NCBI RefSeq assembly: GCF_009909195.1
Contig: NZ_JAAAMU010000001.1
Location: 372,001-436,000, forward strand
Reading direction: 5' to 3'
DNA: 64,000 nt
Origin: Paenibacillus sacheonensis
GTDB taxonomy: Bacteria > Bacillota > Bacilli > Paenibacillales > Paenibacillaceae
A program made the position numbers and the translations under genes. This document shows positions 8,736-17,951 of this stretch, in pieces. Under the pieces are notes generated by a model. The model was given only the letters and a program-made list of their open reading frames with translations. It ran no database searches and was not told the DNA's origin. Every line of letters begins with the position of its first letter. The first letter of the stretch is position 1.

Positions 8736-8766
8736 TTGACAGCATATTCCGCCGGTTATATATAAT
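8736..8766 (+). promoter_or_regulatory. Sigma-A promoter of the T-box leader
   Basis: TTGACA (8736-8741) and TATAAT (8761-8766) are separated by 19 bp; the overlapping TATATA at 8759 gives the usual 17 bp. Transcription would begin near 8773, just before stem I of the T-box. Confidence 0.75.
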
Positions 8767-8772
8767 GTACCT

Positions 8773-9047
8773 AATTACATGGCAAACAAATGCGACGAAG
8801 AGGGCAAGTAGGTTCGAACGGCCCGACCAGAGAACTGCCGGCAGGTGCGAGGCAGCGGGCATTCGAAATCCGAAAATCGCCTCCGAGCTGGCCCCCGAAA
8901 TTCGAGTAGACGGGCCCGGGATGATTCCTCCTTTACAAGGAAGCGTCGTTGTTGGACGATGGCAGAGAGGGTGTGCGCGGGCGTACGCCAATCAGGGTGG
9001 TAACGCGGAGTTGAACTCCGTCCCAAGGGGACGGGGTTTTTTTGCGT
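8773..9047 (+). promoter_or_regulatory. T-box leader, probable isoleucine specifier
   Basis: The hallmark AGGGTGGTAACGCGGAG lies at 8994-9010. It is followed by the competing terminator CCGTCCC-AA-GGGGACGG with a T run (9018-9043). Upstream is stem I, closed by TTCGAA/TTCGAA and GCCCG/CGGGC arms, with CCAGAGAAC (8827) and the AGTA of the specifier-loop S-turn. In the 3' side of the specifier loop, ATC (8876-8878) sits one purine before the lower stem (CCTC), which suggests isoleucine. The element should let transcription continue when uncharged tRNA accumulates. Oddly, no ileS or transporter follows, only a 56-codon ORF and a GNAT gene. Confidence 0.9.
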
Positions 9048-9075
9048 TCTTATCGCCGATCGAGGAGGAAGAACG

Positions 9076-9246
9076 ATGTTCCTAACGTTTCATGGTTCCG
9101 ATCGAACACTGCATCAGGATAAGTTTAGGGCCGATGAAGTCGCGTACAATCTGTTTCATCGTATTGCCGAAGCGGAGAGAGCGACCTGCCTGAAGACTTC
9201 GGACGACGCGAGTGAGCGGAACGATGCATTCGGCAACGAGAAGTAA
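9076..9246 (+). CDS. Small ORF (56 aa) directly under T-box control
   Basis: This ORF starts at ATG 9076 with a strong AGGAGG site seven bases upstream, immediately after the T-box terminator. It encodes MFLTFHGSDRTLHQDKFRAD then a helical, charged tail ending FGNEK. I do not recognise it. Its last codons overlap the start of the GNAT gene in another frame. It may be a genuine small protein, a leader for translational coupling, or the N-terminus of a larger, now truncated gene. Confidence 0.5.
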   Translation: MFLTFHGSDRTLHQDKFRADEVAYNLFHRIAEAERATCLKTSDDASERNDAFGNEK

Positions 9247-9640
9247 CGTCGAGATGGTAGCGGGATTTCTAGCTGGCTTCTTAGAGGACGCTCATGGCGT
9301 AACGGCGGAGCCGTCCAGCCAGCTTACGGAGGCGGAGGGAGCGATCGATGCAGGGGGATTGTATTTGTGGTTCGTTGACGGGCAGCCCGTATCGATGGCG
9401 AACATCGCGCACCGTTCTCCTCGGCATGCCAGGATCAATGCCGTATACACGCCGCCTGCCTGCCGCAAGCAAGGGCATGCTAGCGCGCTCGTAGCTGCGT
9501 TAAGCTCGCTTATCTTGGCGGAGGGCTTGGTACCGATGTTGTATGCGGACGTGATAAATCCGGCTTCCAATAAGGCCTATCGTAACGTCGGGTTCGTCGA
9601 AAGCGGCGAAATCGCGGATTTGAGGTTCGAAGCGATGTGA
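9224..9640 (+). CDS. GNAT family N-acetyltransferase
   Basis: This would transfer an acetyl group from acetyl-CoA to an amine. The 138-residue protein has the GNAT core: GLYLWFVDGQPVSMANIA, the acetyl-CoA segment INAVYTPPACRKQGHASALV (R/Q-x-x-G-x-A), then LYADVINPASNKAYRNVGF. Related proteins I know carry about 130 extra N-terminal residues; here a stop at 9191 closes the frame, so it is a single-domain version or a truncated one. ATG 9224 and GTG 9212 are both possible starts with weak ribosome sites. It overlaps the T-box-linked small ORF, so its expression probably depends on that leader. Confidence 0.75.
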   Translation: MHSATRSNVEMVAGFLAGFLEDAHGVTAEPSSQLTEAEGAIDAGGLYLWFVDGQPVSMANIAHRSPRHARINAVYTPPACRKQGHASALVAALSSLILAEGLVPMLYADVINPASNKAYRNVGFVESGEIADLRFEAM

Positions 9641-9714
9641 GTCGTCTTTGGCTGACTGTCGATACTTGTGTCCATATTTGAAAAGAATCCATGGGTCATG
9701 TATGAAGAGAGAAC

Positions 9715-9750
9715 GGCGGTCAAGAGAGCGAATGCGCTCCCTCGACCGCC
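9715..9750. terminator. Hairpin between convergent GNAT and GHL10 genes
   Basis: Arms GGCGGTC (9715-9721) and GACCGCC (9744-9750) with an inner AGAGAGCG/CGCTCCCT stem form a stable hairpin between two convergent genes. It lacks a clear T run and may work in both directions. Confidence 0.55.
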
Positions 9751-9759
9751 GCAGCTGCT

Positions 9760-11493
9760 TCATTCGAGTGATGGACTTGGAATTCCAGAACCGTTGGCAA
9801 GCAGCGACCCGCCGCCTGCCGAATAATAATCGCGCAGCGCGTCCATGACGCCAAGCGGGTTGCGACGCAAATCCTTGGCGCTGAAGAAGATATCGCCGTC
9901 GACTTCGGCGTGCGTCTTCGCGTAGTTCAATTGATTGATGATTTCGTTCGAAGCCTGCCAGCCGGCTTCCGTCGTGCCGAGCTTATAGGGCGAGTGTCCG
10001 ATATACAGATCGACGTCCGTGCCTTTGACCTCGTTCGACCACCAATCCACCAGCTTGTCGTACGGAACGGCCAAGTTGGCGAAGCTCCAGTAAATTTGCG
10101 ACGCGACGTAGTCAATCCATTCCTGCTTGATCCACGTCCGAACGTCGGCATACATATTGTCGTAATCCGTTACGCTCGCTTTCGTCGGCGATCCGGTCGG
10201 ATCCATAGTCTGATTGCGCCACACGCCGAAGGGACTGATGCCGAACTTAAGGCTTGGCTTCAGCGCATGAATCGATTCGCCAAGCTGGCTCACGAAGGCA
10301 TTGACGTTGGCCCGCCGCCAATCGGCCAAGGACAGATTAAGCGGATTGTTTGCCGTAAACGCCGCGGAATCCGGAAATTCGCCGCTGGACGGGTAGAAAT
10401 AGTCGTCCAAATGCACGCCGTCAACGTCATAGCTGCTCACGACCTCCATGATCGTGTCGATGATCTGCTGGCGAGCAGCGGGCATGCCCGGATTCAAGTA
10501 CGGTTTTCCGCCCGAGTTGACGATCCAATCGGGATGCTGCAGAATGACATGATTCGGTGCGAGCGCATCCGTCTTGGCATCGACGCTCGCCCGGAACGGA
10601 TTGAACCAGGCATGGAATTCCATGCCCCGCTTATGCGTCTCTTCCACCATGAACGCCAGCGGATCATAAGTTGGCGCCTTGCCTTGGGTACCCGTCAAAT
10701 ACTTGGACCATGGCACGAGCGCAGACGCGTAGAGCGCATCGCCTGCCGGACGCACTTGCACGAATACGGCGTTCAGCCCCATGCGCTGCAGCTCGTCGAG
10801 CAGCTGCGTGAATTCGGCCTTCTGCTTCGCTTCGTTGCCGGCCGATTGCGCGCTTGGCCAATCCAAGTTGTAGACGGTCGAGATCCAGGCGCCGCGGAGC
10901 GAATCCGTGCCGGTTCCTCCATTAGAACTATTCCCACCGTTAGAACCATTCCCTCCGTTAGAGCCGTTCCCTCCGTTCGTTCCGCCGCCGATGCCTGTCT
11001 CATCCTGATCGAAGAGGGAGATAGACCTGTCGGCCTGATTCCAGTTGACGGTCAACCCGAGGGCTTCGCCGACGAATCGCAGCGGAACCATCGTCCTGCC
11101 CGCAATCGATTGAACGGTACTATCCAGTCGGACCTGCTTGCCGTTCACGGTGGCGTAGCCTTGTCCGCTCCGCAGCGTAATGAGCGTGCCCGTACGCTGA
11201 ATGGACACGGAGCGGGATGAGGAGATCCAATCGACGGCGGCTCCGAGACCCTCGCTTATGATTCGCAGCGGAACCATGGTTACGTTCAGCTTCGGCACGA
11301 TAAACGGCGGGACATCGGCCTCCAGCATGGCGCCTTCCACATAAATGGCTATGTCGCGTTCTTTTACGGGTTTGTTCGCGGCAGCATCGGCATGCTGCAG
11401 CCCGGAGGTTACGGCAGCGATGAGCAGTGTCAGCAGAAGGGCATACACGCGGAAAGGCTTCAATGTCGTGCGATAATACGTTAACGGATTCAT
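9760..11493 (-). CDS. Secreted GHL10-type glycoside hydrolase-like protein with stalk domain
   Basis: This is an exported protein of 577 residues. A signal peptide (about 1-38, ending QHADAA) is followed by a copper amine oxidase N-terminal-like domain (two LNVTMVPLRIISEGLGAAVD / TMVPLRFVGEALGLTVNW units). Next comes a Gly/Asn/Ser linker of repeated GGNGSN blocks (about residues 168-195), then a family-10-like glycosidase domain. That domain starts RGAWISTVYNLDWPS and contains NAVFVQVRPAGDALY, EFHAWFNPFRA and VDGVHLDDYFYP. YngK-type relatives are thought to act on wall glycans; the substrate here is unknown. ATG 11493 has AGGAGG upstream. Confidence 0.9.
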   Translation of the reverse strand: MNPLTYYRTTLKPFRVYALLLTLLIAAVTSGLQHADAAANKPVKERDIAIYVEGAMLEADVPPFIVPKLNVTMVPLRIISEGLGAAVDWISSSRSVSIQRTGTLITLRSGQGYATVNGKQVRLDSTVQSIAGRTMVPLRFVGEALGLTVNWNQADRSISLFDQDETGIGGGTNGGNGSNGGNGSNGGNSSNGGTGTDSLRGAWISTVYNLDWPSAQSAGNEAKQKAEFTQLLDELQRMGLNAVFVQVRPAGDALYASALVPWSKYLTGTQGKAPTYDPLAFMVEETHKRGMEFHAWFNPFRASVDAKTDALAPNHVILQHPDWIVNSGGKPYLNPGMPAARQQIIDTIMEVVSSYDVDGVHLDDYFYPSSGEFPDSAAFTANNPLNLSLADWRRANVNAFVSQLGESIHALKPSLKFGISPFGVWRNQTMDPTGSPTKASVTDYDNMYADVRTWIKQEWIDYVASQIYWSFANLAVPYDKLVDWWSNEVKGTDVDLYIGHSPYKLGTTEAGWQASNEIINQLNYAKTHAEVDGDIFFSAKDLRRNPLGVMDALRDYYSAGGGSLLANGSGIPSPSLE

Positions 11494-11654
11494 AATTCCT
11501 CCTAGTCGTCTCGGGAGCGCTGTCTGACAGCCGGATAATAATCCGGCTGCATGTGGGATTCAGATGCTTGCGCCTGAACTTGTTCAATGGTTAGACGACC
11601 GAAACATGGATCAGGTTGCGGTCAAGCGGCCAAAAATTGCCTGCGGCAATAGAA

Positions 11655-11793
11655 GGAGCACTGAATGGCGAAGGTACGAGCAGGAATGCTGAATGACGAG
11701 AGGCGAGCAGGAGCACTGAATGGCGAAGATTCTAGCTGAAACGCTGAATGGCGCAGAGGCGTGAAGGAGCGATTTATGAAGGAGTGCTTCGAG
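11655..11793. repeat. Tandem 27-28-bp imperfect repeat, four to five units
   Basis: Units begin at 11655, 11683, 11710, 11738 and, degenerate, 11766. Units 1 and 3 share GGAGCACTGAATGGCGAAG exactly; units 2 and 4 keep CTGAATGRCG. Each ends in GAGCA, TAGCT or GTGAA. They lie upstream of the GHL10 gene and are not inside any convincing ORF, since frames across them are low-complexity and lack starts. Confidence 0.7.
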
Positions 11794-12335
11794 TCGTCGT
11801 CGATGCAGTCGAGGGACAAGCGGACGCTGAGGCTTGCAGAACCGATGCCGAACAATGATGGCGAATAATGATGGCGGGGAGAGCCGGGGCGCCGATATCA
11901 AAACAAAAACACACCGCTGCCGGCGTGTTTGTAAGGTCGAGTAAATCAAGTATGGGGCTGCTGATCAGCCGATAGTCATGCTTGCGGATAGAAATCTATT
12001 CGCCTGACGGCTAACGGTTGTACGGAGCGTTAATCGGTACAAAATGGTCATTTGATCTCGCTATCGGTTGCCAGGAAGCTTATTGAGGTTTTTTTGGTGC
12101 TAATCAGCTGCTAAACGCGAAATAACGCCGCCCATAATCTTTAGCGTCGATACACCTTTATTTTTCGAGCAATAGCAACGCTGGCAACCGTTAGGCGCCA
12201 GCCCGTATGACCGTTGAACGTTGGCCTAAAATTAGATACGCCGACGCCGGCGGTTTTTTTATGTGTGAAACGAACCAGTCGTGCACGGTTAACCGCAGCC
12301 GCAATCTTCTCACCGCCGCCCGAAGCGGTCCATGT
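11794..12335. other. Intergenic stretch without a gene; hairpins in both directions
   Basis: I see no credible coding sequence. A hairpin at 11907-11930 (AAACACACCG/CGGCGTGTTT) is followed on the minus strand by a U-rich run and could end transcripts from the LysR gene. At 12239-12260 a short GC stem (CGCCG/CGGCG) is followed by TTTTTTT on the plus strand, although no plus-strand gene precedes it. CTAACGGTTG (12011-12020) and its exact complement CAACCGTTAG (12185-12194) could pair over 165 bases. A structured non-coding transcript is possible but unproven. Confidence 0.4.
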
Positions 12336-13220
12336 CTATTTGACAAGATCAATGAACTTGCCGGCGGCGTTGGAGAGCGGCATATTGCGCATGATCATGA
12401 ATCCGACCTGGGAGGGCGGCAGCTTGACGTCCAGCTGGATCTCGAAGAGCGAGCCTTCTTCCAGCTCCTTGGCGACGAATTCCCGCGTCACGTAGGAGAT
12501 GCCGAGACCTTTACGCGCGAATTCGATCAGCAGATCGACGCTTCCGACCTCGATCTCGGGCTTGATCTCGTAGCCGTAGCTCTGGAACAACTCCGTGATC
12601 GCCATGCGGACCCGGCTGTTGCGCGAGAAGAGGATAATCGGGTATTCGAGCAGCAGCTCCATCGAGAGCACGGTGCCTTGAAGCTCGGCATAACGGCTCC
12701 CCGCAACGAAGCAATCCTGAAGCTGAATGCCCCGCATGACCTGCAGCTGATCATCGACGATCGGCATGCGTACGACCCCGACGTCGATCCGGCCTTCTTT
12801 TAAGAAGGATATCGTCTCCGGCGTCGTCCCGTGGTTGAGATGCAGCTTGATGCCGGGATATTTCTGATGGTAGTCCTCGAGATAAGGAAGCAGATAATGC
12901 TTGAACAACGAATCGCTTCCGCCGATTCGCAGCTCGCCGCTGTCCAGCTTCTTGAGCGCCGCCATCTTCTCTTCCGCTAGCGAAATCAGAATGTGGGACT
13001 TCTCGATGTAGGAATAGAGGATAACGCCTTCCTGGGTCAGCGAGACGCCTTTGGAATTGCGGTAAAACAGCGTGATGCCGAAGCTGTCTTCCAGCTGCTT
13101 GATGGCGTGGCTGACGCTCGGCTGGGTGAGATACAGCGCCTTGGCAGCCTGCGTTAGACTGCCCGTCTTCGCGGCCCAATAGAATACCTTGTACAGCTCG
13201 TAATTGTTAGTCATAGACAT
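12336..13220 (-). CDS. LysR family transcriptional regulator
   Basis: The 294-residue protein has the N-terminal winged helix (KTGSLTQAAKALYLTQPSVS then HAIKQLEDSFGITLFYR) and a LysR substrate-binding fold from about residue 93 (GELRIGGSDSLFKHYLLPYL). ATG 13220 follows CAGGAGC by nine bases. It is divergent from zwf-tkt-tal, with 114 bases between start codons, a classic layout for control of the neighbouring operon. The effector is not evident; a sugar phosphate or redox signal would suit the pentose phosphate genes. Confidence 0.9.
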   Translation of the reverse strand: MSMTNNYELYKVFYWAAKTGSLTQAAKALYLTQPSVSHAIKQLEDSFGITLFYRNSKGVSLTQEGVILYSYIEKSHILISLAEEKMAALKKLDSGELRIGGSDSLFKHYLLPYLEDYHQKYPGIKLHLNHGTTPETISFLKEGRIDVGVVRMPIVDDQLQVMRGIQLQDCFVAGSRYAELQGTVLSMELLLEYPIILFSRNSRVRMAITELFQSYGYEIKPEIEVGSVDLLIEFARKGLGISYVTREFVAKELEEGSLFEIQLDVKLPPSQVGFMIMRNMPLSNAAGKFIDLVK

Positions 13221-13334
13221 GGTCTATAGCTCCTGTGAAATATATGTATTACATGTATGGATGCTATTCGTATTATAGTGGATTCAGGGAACAGAAACCA
13301 GTCTTAAAGAGAAGCCATGCTGGGAGGAATAGAT

Positions 13335-14933
13335 ATGGACGCAACAACGTTTGTATTATTTGGAGCGACGGGGGATTTGGCGAAACGAAAAATCTACCCC
13401 GCTATGTATAATTTGTTCGTAGACGGAAAACTGCCGCAGGCTTTCTCGGTATTCGGCCTTGGAAGAAGAGAACTGACCGACGAGAAGTTCCGGGCGAACG
13501 TGGAGCATTCGATCCGCACGTTCTCCAGGCGCCAGCCGGCGGACGGCTCGTCGTTGAATGCCTTCTTGGAGGCATTCCGGTACAGCGTGCTGGATATCGG
13601 CCGCATCGAAGACTACAATAAGCTGCTTCAGCTTGTCGAGCAGCGGGAAGCGGCGCTCGGAGCCGATCCGAACCGCTTGTTCTATTTATCCGTCGGACCG
13701 GAGTTCTTCGAGACCATCGCTTCGAACATCCAAGCGAGCGGACTCAGCTCCGCTGCCGGCTGGAAGCGGCTCGTGATCGAGAAGCCGTTCGGACACGATC
13801 TGCAATCCGCCCGCAACTTGAATAAGCATCTCAGCCGTTCCTTCACGGAAGACGAAATCTTCCGCATCGACCACTATCTCGGCAAGCCGATGGTGCAGAA
13901 GCTCGAGATATTGCAGCAGTCCAATCCGGTTCTTCAAGCCTTGTGGACCAATCGTCACATCGCCAACGTGCAAATCACAGCGAACGAAACGGTCGGCGTC
14001 GAGGAGCGAGCGGGCTATTACGATCATGTCGGCGCCGTCAGAGACATGTTCCAGAACCATATGCTGCAGCTGCTCATGATGCTGGCGATTCATCTGCCCA
14101 ACCATAACAGCACGTCAGACGAGGTTCGCACGAAGAAGAAGAAGGTCATGGAAGCGCTCGAGCCGTTGTTCAAGGAGGACGTGGCCTTCAACGTTGTCCG
14201 CGGCCAGTATGCGGCTGGGGAGATTCAAGGAAAAGCGGTCGCCGGCTATACGTCCGAACCGGGCATCGCGGCGGATTCCGCGAATGACACCTTCATCGCG
14301 GCCAAATTGCAAATCGACGATTATTTTTGGCGGGGAGTACCGTTCTATATTCGTACGGGCAAGCGGATGAAGGAGAAATCGACGCGCATCGTCATCGAGT
14401 TCAAGGAACCGCTGAAGCAGTCCTCGCAGAAGAACGACGAGCGCCGAATTCCGAATCTGCTCGTCTTCGAGATCAGCCCGAACGAGAGCATTACGCTGCA
14501 GTTGAGCACGAGGGACCCTCAGCACCGAGGCGAGTTCAAGCCGATGTTTATCGACTTCCGTTCGGATTCGCATGAAGTTCCCGAGGCTTACGAGAATTTG
14601 ATCGGCGATGCGTTGAACGGCGACCCGACCTTCTTCGCGCACTGGGATGAAGTCGAGCTGTCCTGGAAATGGGTGCAGCCGATCCTGGATGCCTTTACGG
14701 AGAATCTCGTACCGCTTCAAACCTACGCCGCCGGTACCTATGGTCCTGCCGCATCCGACGAGCTGCTGGCGAGGGACGGGTACCGTTGGCAGTTCGATGC
14801 CGAGTCGGAGCATAACATCGCGGATTCTGCGGCTGCCTCCGTCGGCGAAGAACAATTGCAGAAAGTAACACAAAATGAAATGCAAATCGAAACGAAAGAA
14901 GGAAATACTTATGCCTATCACGCAAACCATTGA
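13335..14933 (+). CDS. zwf: Glucose-6-phosphate 1-dehydrogenase
   Basis: Zwf oxidises glucose 6-phosphate to 6-phosphogluconolactone with NADP+, the entry to the oxidative pentose phosphate pathway. The protein has the nucleotide motif [15 protein letters not shown] and the active-site segment [13 protein letters not shown] (catalytic His), plus [21 protein letters not shown] place the start at ATG 13335, seven bases after GGGAGG, giving 532 residues, somewhat longer than many family members. The extra residues form a C-terminal tail that reads through the ribosome site and start of tkt (23-base overlap). It is the first gene of zwf-tkt-tal. Confidence 0.95.
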   Translation: MDATTFVLFGATGDLAKRKIYPAMYNLFVDGKLPQAFSVFGLGRRELTDEKFRANVEHSIRTFSRRQPADGSSLNAFLEAFRYSVLDIGRIEDYNKLLQLVEQREAALGADPNRLFYLSVGPEFFETIASNIQASGLSSAAGWKRLVIEKPFGHDLQSARNLNKHLSRSFTEDEIFRIDHYLGKPMVQKLEILQQSNPVLQALWTNRHIANVQITANETVGVEERAGYYDHVGAVRDMFQNHMLQLLMMLAIHLPNHNSTSDEVRTKKKKVMEALEPLFKEDVAFNVVRGQYAAGEIQGKAVAGYTSEPGIAADSANDTFIAAKLQIDDYFWRGVPFYIRTGKRMKEKSTRIVIEFKEPLKQSSQKNDERRIPNLLVFEISPNESITLQLSTRDPQHRGEFKPMFIDFRSDSHEVPEAYENLIGDALNGDPTFFAHWDEVELSWKWVQPILDAFTENLVPLQTYAAGTYGPAASDELLARDGYRWQFDAESEHNIADSAAASVGEEQLQKVTQNEMQIETKEGNTYAYHANH

Positions 14934-16905
14934 TCAACTGGCCATCGATACGATCCGCACGTTGTCGATCGATGCCATCAACGCCGCCAATTCCGGTCAT
15001 CCGGGGCTGCCGATGGGAGCCGCGCCAATGGCGTACGCCCTATGGGCGAGGGAACTGAACCACAATCCGGGCCATGCCAAGTGGTTCAACCGCGACCGGT
15101 TCGTATTATCCGCCGGTCATGGTTCGGCGCTGCTGTACAGCCTGCTTCACCTGTCCGGCTATCAAGTGTCGATCGACGACCTGAAGCATTTCCGCAAGCT
15201 GAACAGCCTTACGCCGGGCCACCCGGAATTCGGGCACACGGACGGCGTCGACGCAACGACCGGCCCGCTCGGCCAAGGGGTTGCGATGGCGGTCGGCATG
15301 GCAATGGCGGAAGCGCATCTGGCTTCCAAATTCAACCGGGACGGCTATCCGGTAGTCGATCATTACACGTATGCGCTCGTCGGAGACGGCTGCTTGATGG
15401 AAGGCATCTCGTACGAAGCGATGTCGATGGCAGGCCATATGAAGCTTGGTAAATTGGTCGTGCTGTACGATTCCAACGATATCTCCCTTGACGGCGATCT
15501 GAATCTGTCCTTCGGCGAAGACGTCAAGAAGCGGGCCGAATCCGCTCACTGGCAGTACCTGCGGGTAGAGGACGGCAACGACATTGAAGCGATCACGGCG
15601 GCGATCGCAGCCGCGAAGCAGAATGATTCGCAGCCGACCTTGATCGAGATACGTACGATCATCGGCTTCGGCAGCAAGGTAGCGGGTACGAACAAGGCTC
15701 ACGGCGCGCCGATCGGCAAGGAAGAAGCGAAGGCAACGAAGGCCGTCTACGGCTGGAACTACGAGGAAGAGTTTACCGTCCCTGCCGAAGTCAGAAAGCA
15801 TTTTGAAGAACTGAAGCAGAAGGGCGCGGACAAGGAAGCGGCATGGAACAAGCTGAATGACGCCTATCAAGCACAATATCCGGCACTTGGCAAAGAATTG
15901 GCGCAAGCGATCGCCGGTAAGGTGTCCCTCGATGCTTCTGACATCCTGACCTTCGATGCCTCCAAAACGGTATCGACGCGGATCGCGAGCGGCAATGCGA
16001 TCAATCACTATGTGAAGCTCGTGCCCGAGATTTTCGGGGGCAGCGCGGATCTGTCGCATTCGACGATGACGGACATCGGCGGCGAAGCAACCTTTGCCGT
16101 AGAGTCCTACGCGGGACGCAATATTTACTTCGGCGTTCGCGAGCATGCGATGGGCGCGGCCGGTAACGGCATGGCACTGCATGGCGGCGTGAAGCCTTTC
16201 GTCAGCACGTTCTTCGTCTTCAGCGATTACTTGCGGCCGTCGATTCGTCTTGCCGCGCTGCAGAAGCTGCCCGTGACGTATGTCTTTACGCATGATTCGA
16301 TCGCCGTAGGGGAAGACGGACCGACGCACGAGCCTGTCGAGCATTTGGCGGCTTTGCGGACGATTCCGGGCCTGACGGTCATCCGTCCGACGGATGCGAA
16401 CGAGACGGCAAGCGCTTGGGCCTATGCCCTGCAGCAAAACGACGGTCCCGTAGCCTTGGTGCTGAGCAGACAGAATCTGCCGGTATACGAAGCGACGAAG
16501 GCCAACGTTGGGGCGGTCGCCAAGGGCGGTTACGTGCTAACGGAAACGAACGATAAGCCGGACGTGATCTTGATCGCGACGGGCTCCGAGGTTTCGCTTG
16601 CCGTAGACGCGAAGACGGAGCTGGAGCGGGACAATGTCTCCGTGCGCGTCGTGGCTATGCCGAGCCGGGAACTCTTCGACCGTCAGGATGCAAGCTACAA
16701 GCAGTCGGTACTGCCGGCGGCCGTTACCAAGCGGCTTGCGATCGAAGCAGGCATCTCGCTGGGCTGGGACCGCTTCACGGGACCGGAAGGCAGCGTATTG
16801 TCGATCGATACGTTCGGCGCTTCGGGACCTGGCGGCGAGGTCATGGAATACTTCGGCTTCTCTGTAAGCAATGTCGTCAGCTTGGCGAAAAAATTGCTGC
16901 ACTAA
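14911..16905 (+). CDS. tkt: Transketolase
   Basis: Transketolase moves two-carbon ketol units between sugar phosphates using thiamine diphosphate. The 664-residue length is standard. Visible motifs are [19 protein letters not shown] near the N-terminus, the ThDP/Mg site [15 protein letters not shown], the second-domain [10 protein letters not shown], and [19 protein letters not shown] with its catalytic Glu. ATG 14911 lies behind GAAGG and inside the 3' end of zwf, so translation is probably coupled. It works with zwf upstream and tal downstream in the pentose phosphate pathway. Confidence 0.96.
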   Translation: MPITQTIDQLAIDTIRTLSIDAINAANSGHPGLPMGAAPMAYALWARELNHNPGHAKWFNRDRFVLSAGHGSALLYSLLHLSGYQVSIDDLKHFRKLNSLTPGHPEFGHTDGVDATTGPLGQGVAMAVGMAMAEAHLASKFNRDGYPVVDHYTYALVGDGCLMEGISYEAMSMAGHMKLGKLVVLYDSNDISLDGDLNLSFGEDVKKRAESAHWQYLRVEDGNDIEAITAAIAAAKQNDSQPTLIEIRTIIGFGSKVAGTNKAHGAPIGKEEAKATKAVYGWNYEEEFTVPAEVRKHFEELKQKGADKEAAWNKLNDAYQAQYPALGKELAQAIAGKVSLDASDILTFDASKTVSTRIASGNAINHYVKLVPEIFGGSADLSHSTMTDIGGEATFAVESYAGRNIYFGVREHAMGAAGNGMALHGGVKPFVSTFFVFSDYLRPSIRLAALQKLPVTYVFTHDSIAVGEDGPTHEPVEHLAALRTIPGLTVIRPTDANETASAWAYALQQNDGPVALVLSRQNLPVYEATKANVGAVAKGGYVLTETNDKPDVILIATGSEVSLAVDAKTELERDNVSVRVVAMPSRELFDRQDASYKQSVLPAAVTKRLAIEAGISLGWDRFTGPEGSVLSIDTFGASGPGGEVMEYFGFSVSNVVSLAKKLLH

Positions 16906-16953
16906 CATAAAATTCGTTCGCTCAAACCAAACTACTATTCGGAGGTAATGATC

Positions 16954-17619
16954 ATGAAATTTTTCATCGATACCGCAAACCTGGCCGACATCCGCAAAGC
17001 GTACAAAGTCGGCGTATTATCCGGCGTAACGACCAATCCGTCGCTGGTTGCCAAAGAAGGCGTGAAATTCGAAGACCGGATCGCGGAAATCCTGCGCGAA
17101 GTGCCTGAAGTCGAATCCGTGTCCGCCGAAGTAACGCCGGACGCGCTCACGGCCGAAGAGATGATCGCGCAAGCGAACGAGCTCATCAAGATCAATGATT
17201 ACGACAAGAACATCACCATCAAGCTGCCGATGACGCTCGCGGGCCTGGAAGCCTGCCGTTACCTGGCGAACAAGGGCGTCAAAACGAACGTAACGCTGAT
17301 CTTCACCGTAAACCAAGCGCTCTTGGCCGCACGTGCCGGCGCAACCTACGTATCGCCGTTCCTCGGACGCTTGGACGATATCTCGGAAGACGGCGTGCAG
17401 CTGGTCGCGAAGGTCGCCGAATTGTTCCGCGTTCATAACCTGGATGCTCAGATCATCGCCGCTTCGGTCCGCCACCCCGATCATGTGACGCGCGTAGCGA
17501 TGGCCGGCGCGCATATCGCGACGATTCCGTTCTCGGTCATCGAGCAAATCTCCAAGCATCCTCTGACGGATCAAGGCATGGACAAGTTCGCTGCGGACTG
17601 GAAGAAAACGGTACAATAA
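16954..17619 (+). CDS. tal: Transaldolase (TalC/MipB type)
   Basis: This is a small transaldolase of 221 residues, the short decameric type related to fructose-6-phosphate aldolase. It begins [20 protein letters not shown], followed by [16 protein letters not shown]. The Schiff-base Lys lies in NITIKLPMT, and [12 protein letters not shown] and the [12 protein letters not shown] segment follow. ATG 16954 is eight bases after GGAGG; an ATG six bases earlier is too close. Its place behind zwf and tkt favours transaldolase activity over fructose-6-phosphate aldolase. A strong terminator follows. Confidence 0.93.
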   Translation: MKFFIDTANLADIRKAYKVGVLSGVTTNPSLVAKEGVKFEDRIAEILREVPEVESVSAEVTPDALTAEEMIAQANELIKINDYDKNITIKLPMTLAGLEACRYLANKGVKTNVTLIFTVNQALLAARAGATYVSPFLGRLDDISEDGVQLVAKVAELFRVHNLDAQIIAASVRHPDHVTRVAMAGAHIATIPFSVIEQISKHPLTDQGMDKFAADWKKTVQ

Positions 17620-17649
17620 ATTATACACACCAAAGCGAACAGACGAAGA

Positions 17650-17683
17650 AGAGCAGTGCCCGGATTCCGGGCGCTGCTCTTTT
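17650..17683 (+). terminator. Terminator of zwf-tkt-tal
   Basis: AGAGCAGTGCCCGG and CCGGGCGCTGCTCT form a 14-bp stem with one wobble or mismatch and a three- to four-base loop, followed by TTTTGCTTT. Confidence 0.85.
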
Positions 17684-17730
17684 GCTTTCGAACCATCCCA
17701 TTAAAGCGATTATTTCGCCACTCCTCGCCA

Positions 17731-17943
17731 TGCGAATCCGCCGTGCGAGGAGCGACCGCTTATATGAAGTCGCATTATAGCGAAGCATTGGATCGGGACA
17801 CGGTGGCGCGCGAAGTCGCGTTATCCCCCGCCTATTACTCCAGTTTGTTCAAGCGGCATACCGATTATAGTCCGATTCAATATTTGAAGCGGCTCAGGCT
17901 TGATCGGGCTAAGCTGCTGCTGCGGCAAACGGACTTCGGCAAT
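17731..17943 (+). pseudogene. Truncated AraC-type DNA-binding domain fragment
   Basis: The frame reads ATAYMKSHYSEALDRDTVAR, then EVALSPAYYSSLFKRHTDYSPIQYLKRLRLDRAKLLLRQTDF: the first helix-turn-helix and linker of an AraC regulator. It then loses similarity exactly where the second helix-turn-helix (VASAxGFxDxxYF) should begin. No sensor domain or good start lies upstream. The break adjoins a Rieske fragment in another frame, so this looks like one side of a deletion. Confidence 0.75.
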
Positions 17944-17951
17944 GCGGTCGC

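Noticed and set aside
8726..9085. 119-codon open frame across the T-box
   Set aside because: It coincides with the structured T-box leader; the apparent codons are stem and terminator sequence.
9910..11220. 436-codon plus-strand open frame
   Set aside because: It lies entirely antisense to the GHL10-type gene, which has clear domains. The frame is arginine-rich and low in recognisable motifs, as expected of GC-rich antisense shadows.
11655..11793. CRISPR or phage attachment array
   Set aside because: The units are contiguous without spacers and diverge from each other; no integrase or cas gene is nearby.
12239..12260. Terminator of the LysR gene at 12336
   Set aside because: The T run is on the plus strand, the wrong direction for a minus-strand gene; a better minus-strand candidate is at 11907-11930.
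15106..16437. 443-codon minus-strand open frame
   Set aside because: It is antisense to transketolase and shows no domain.
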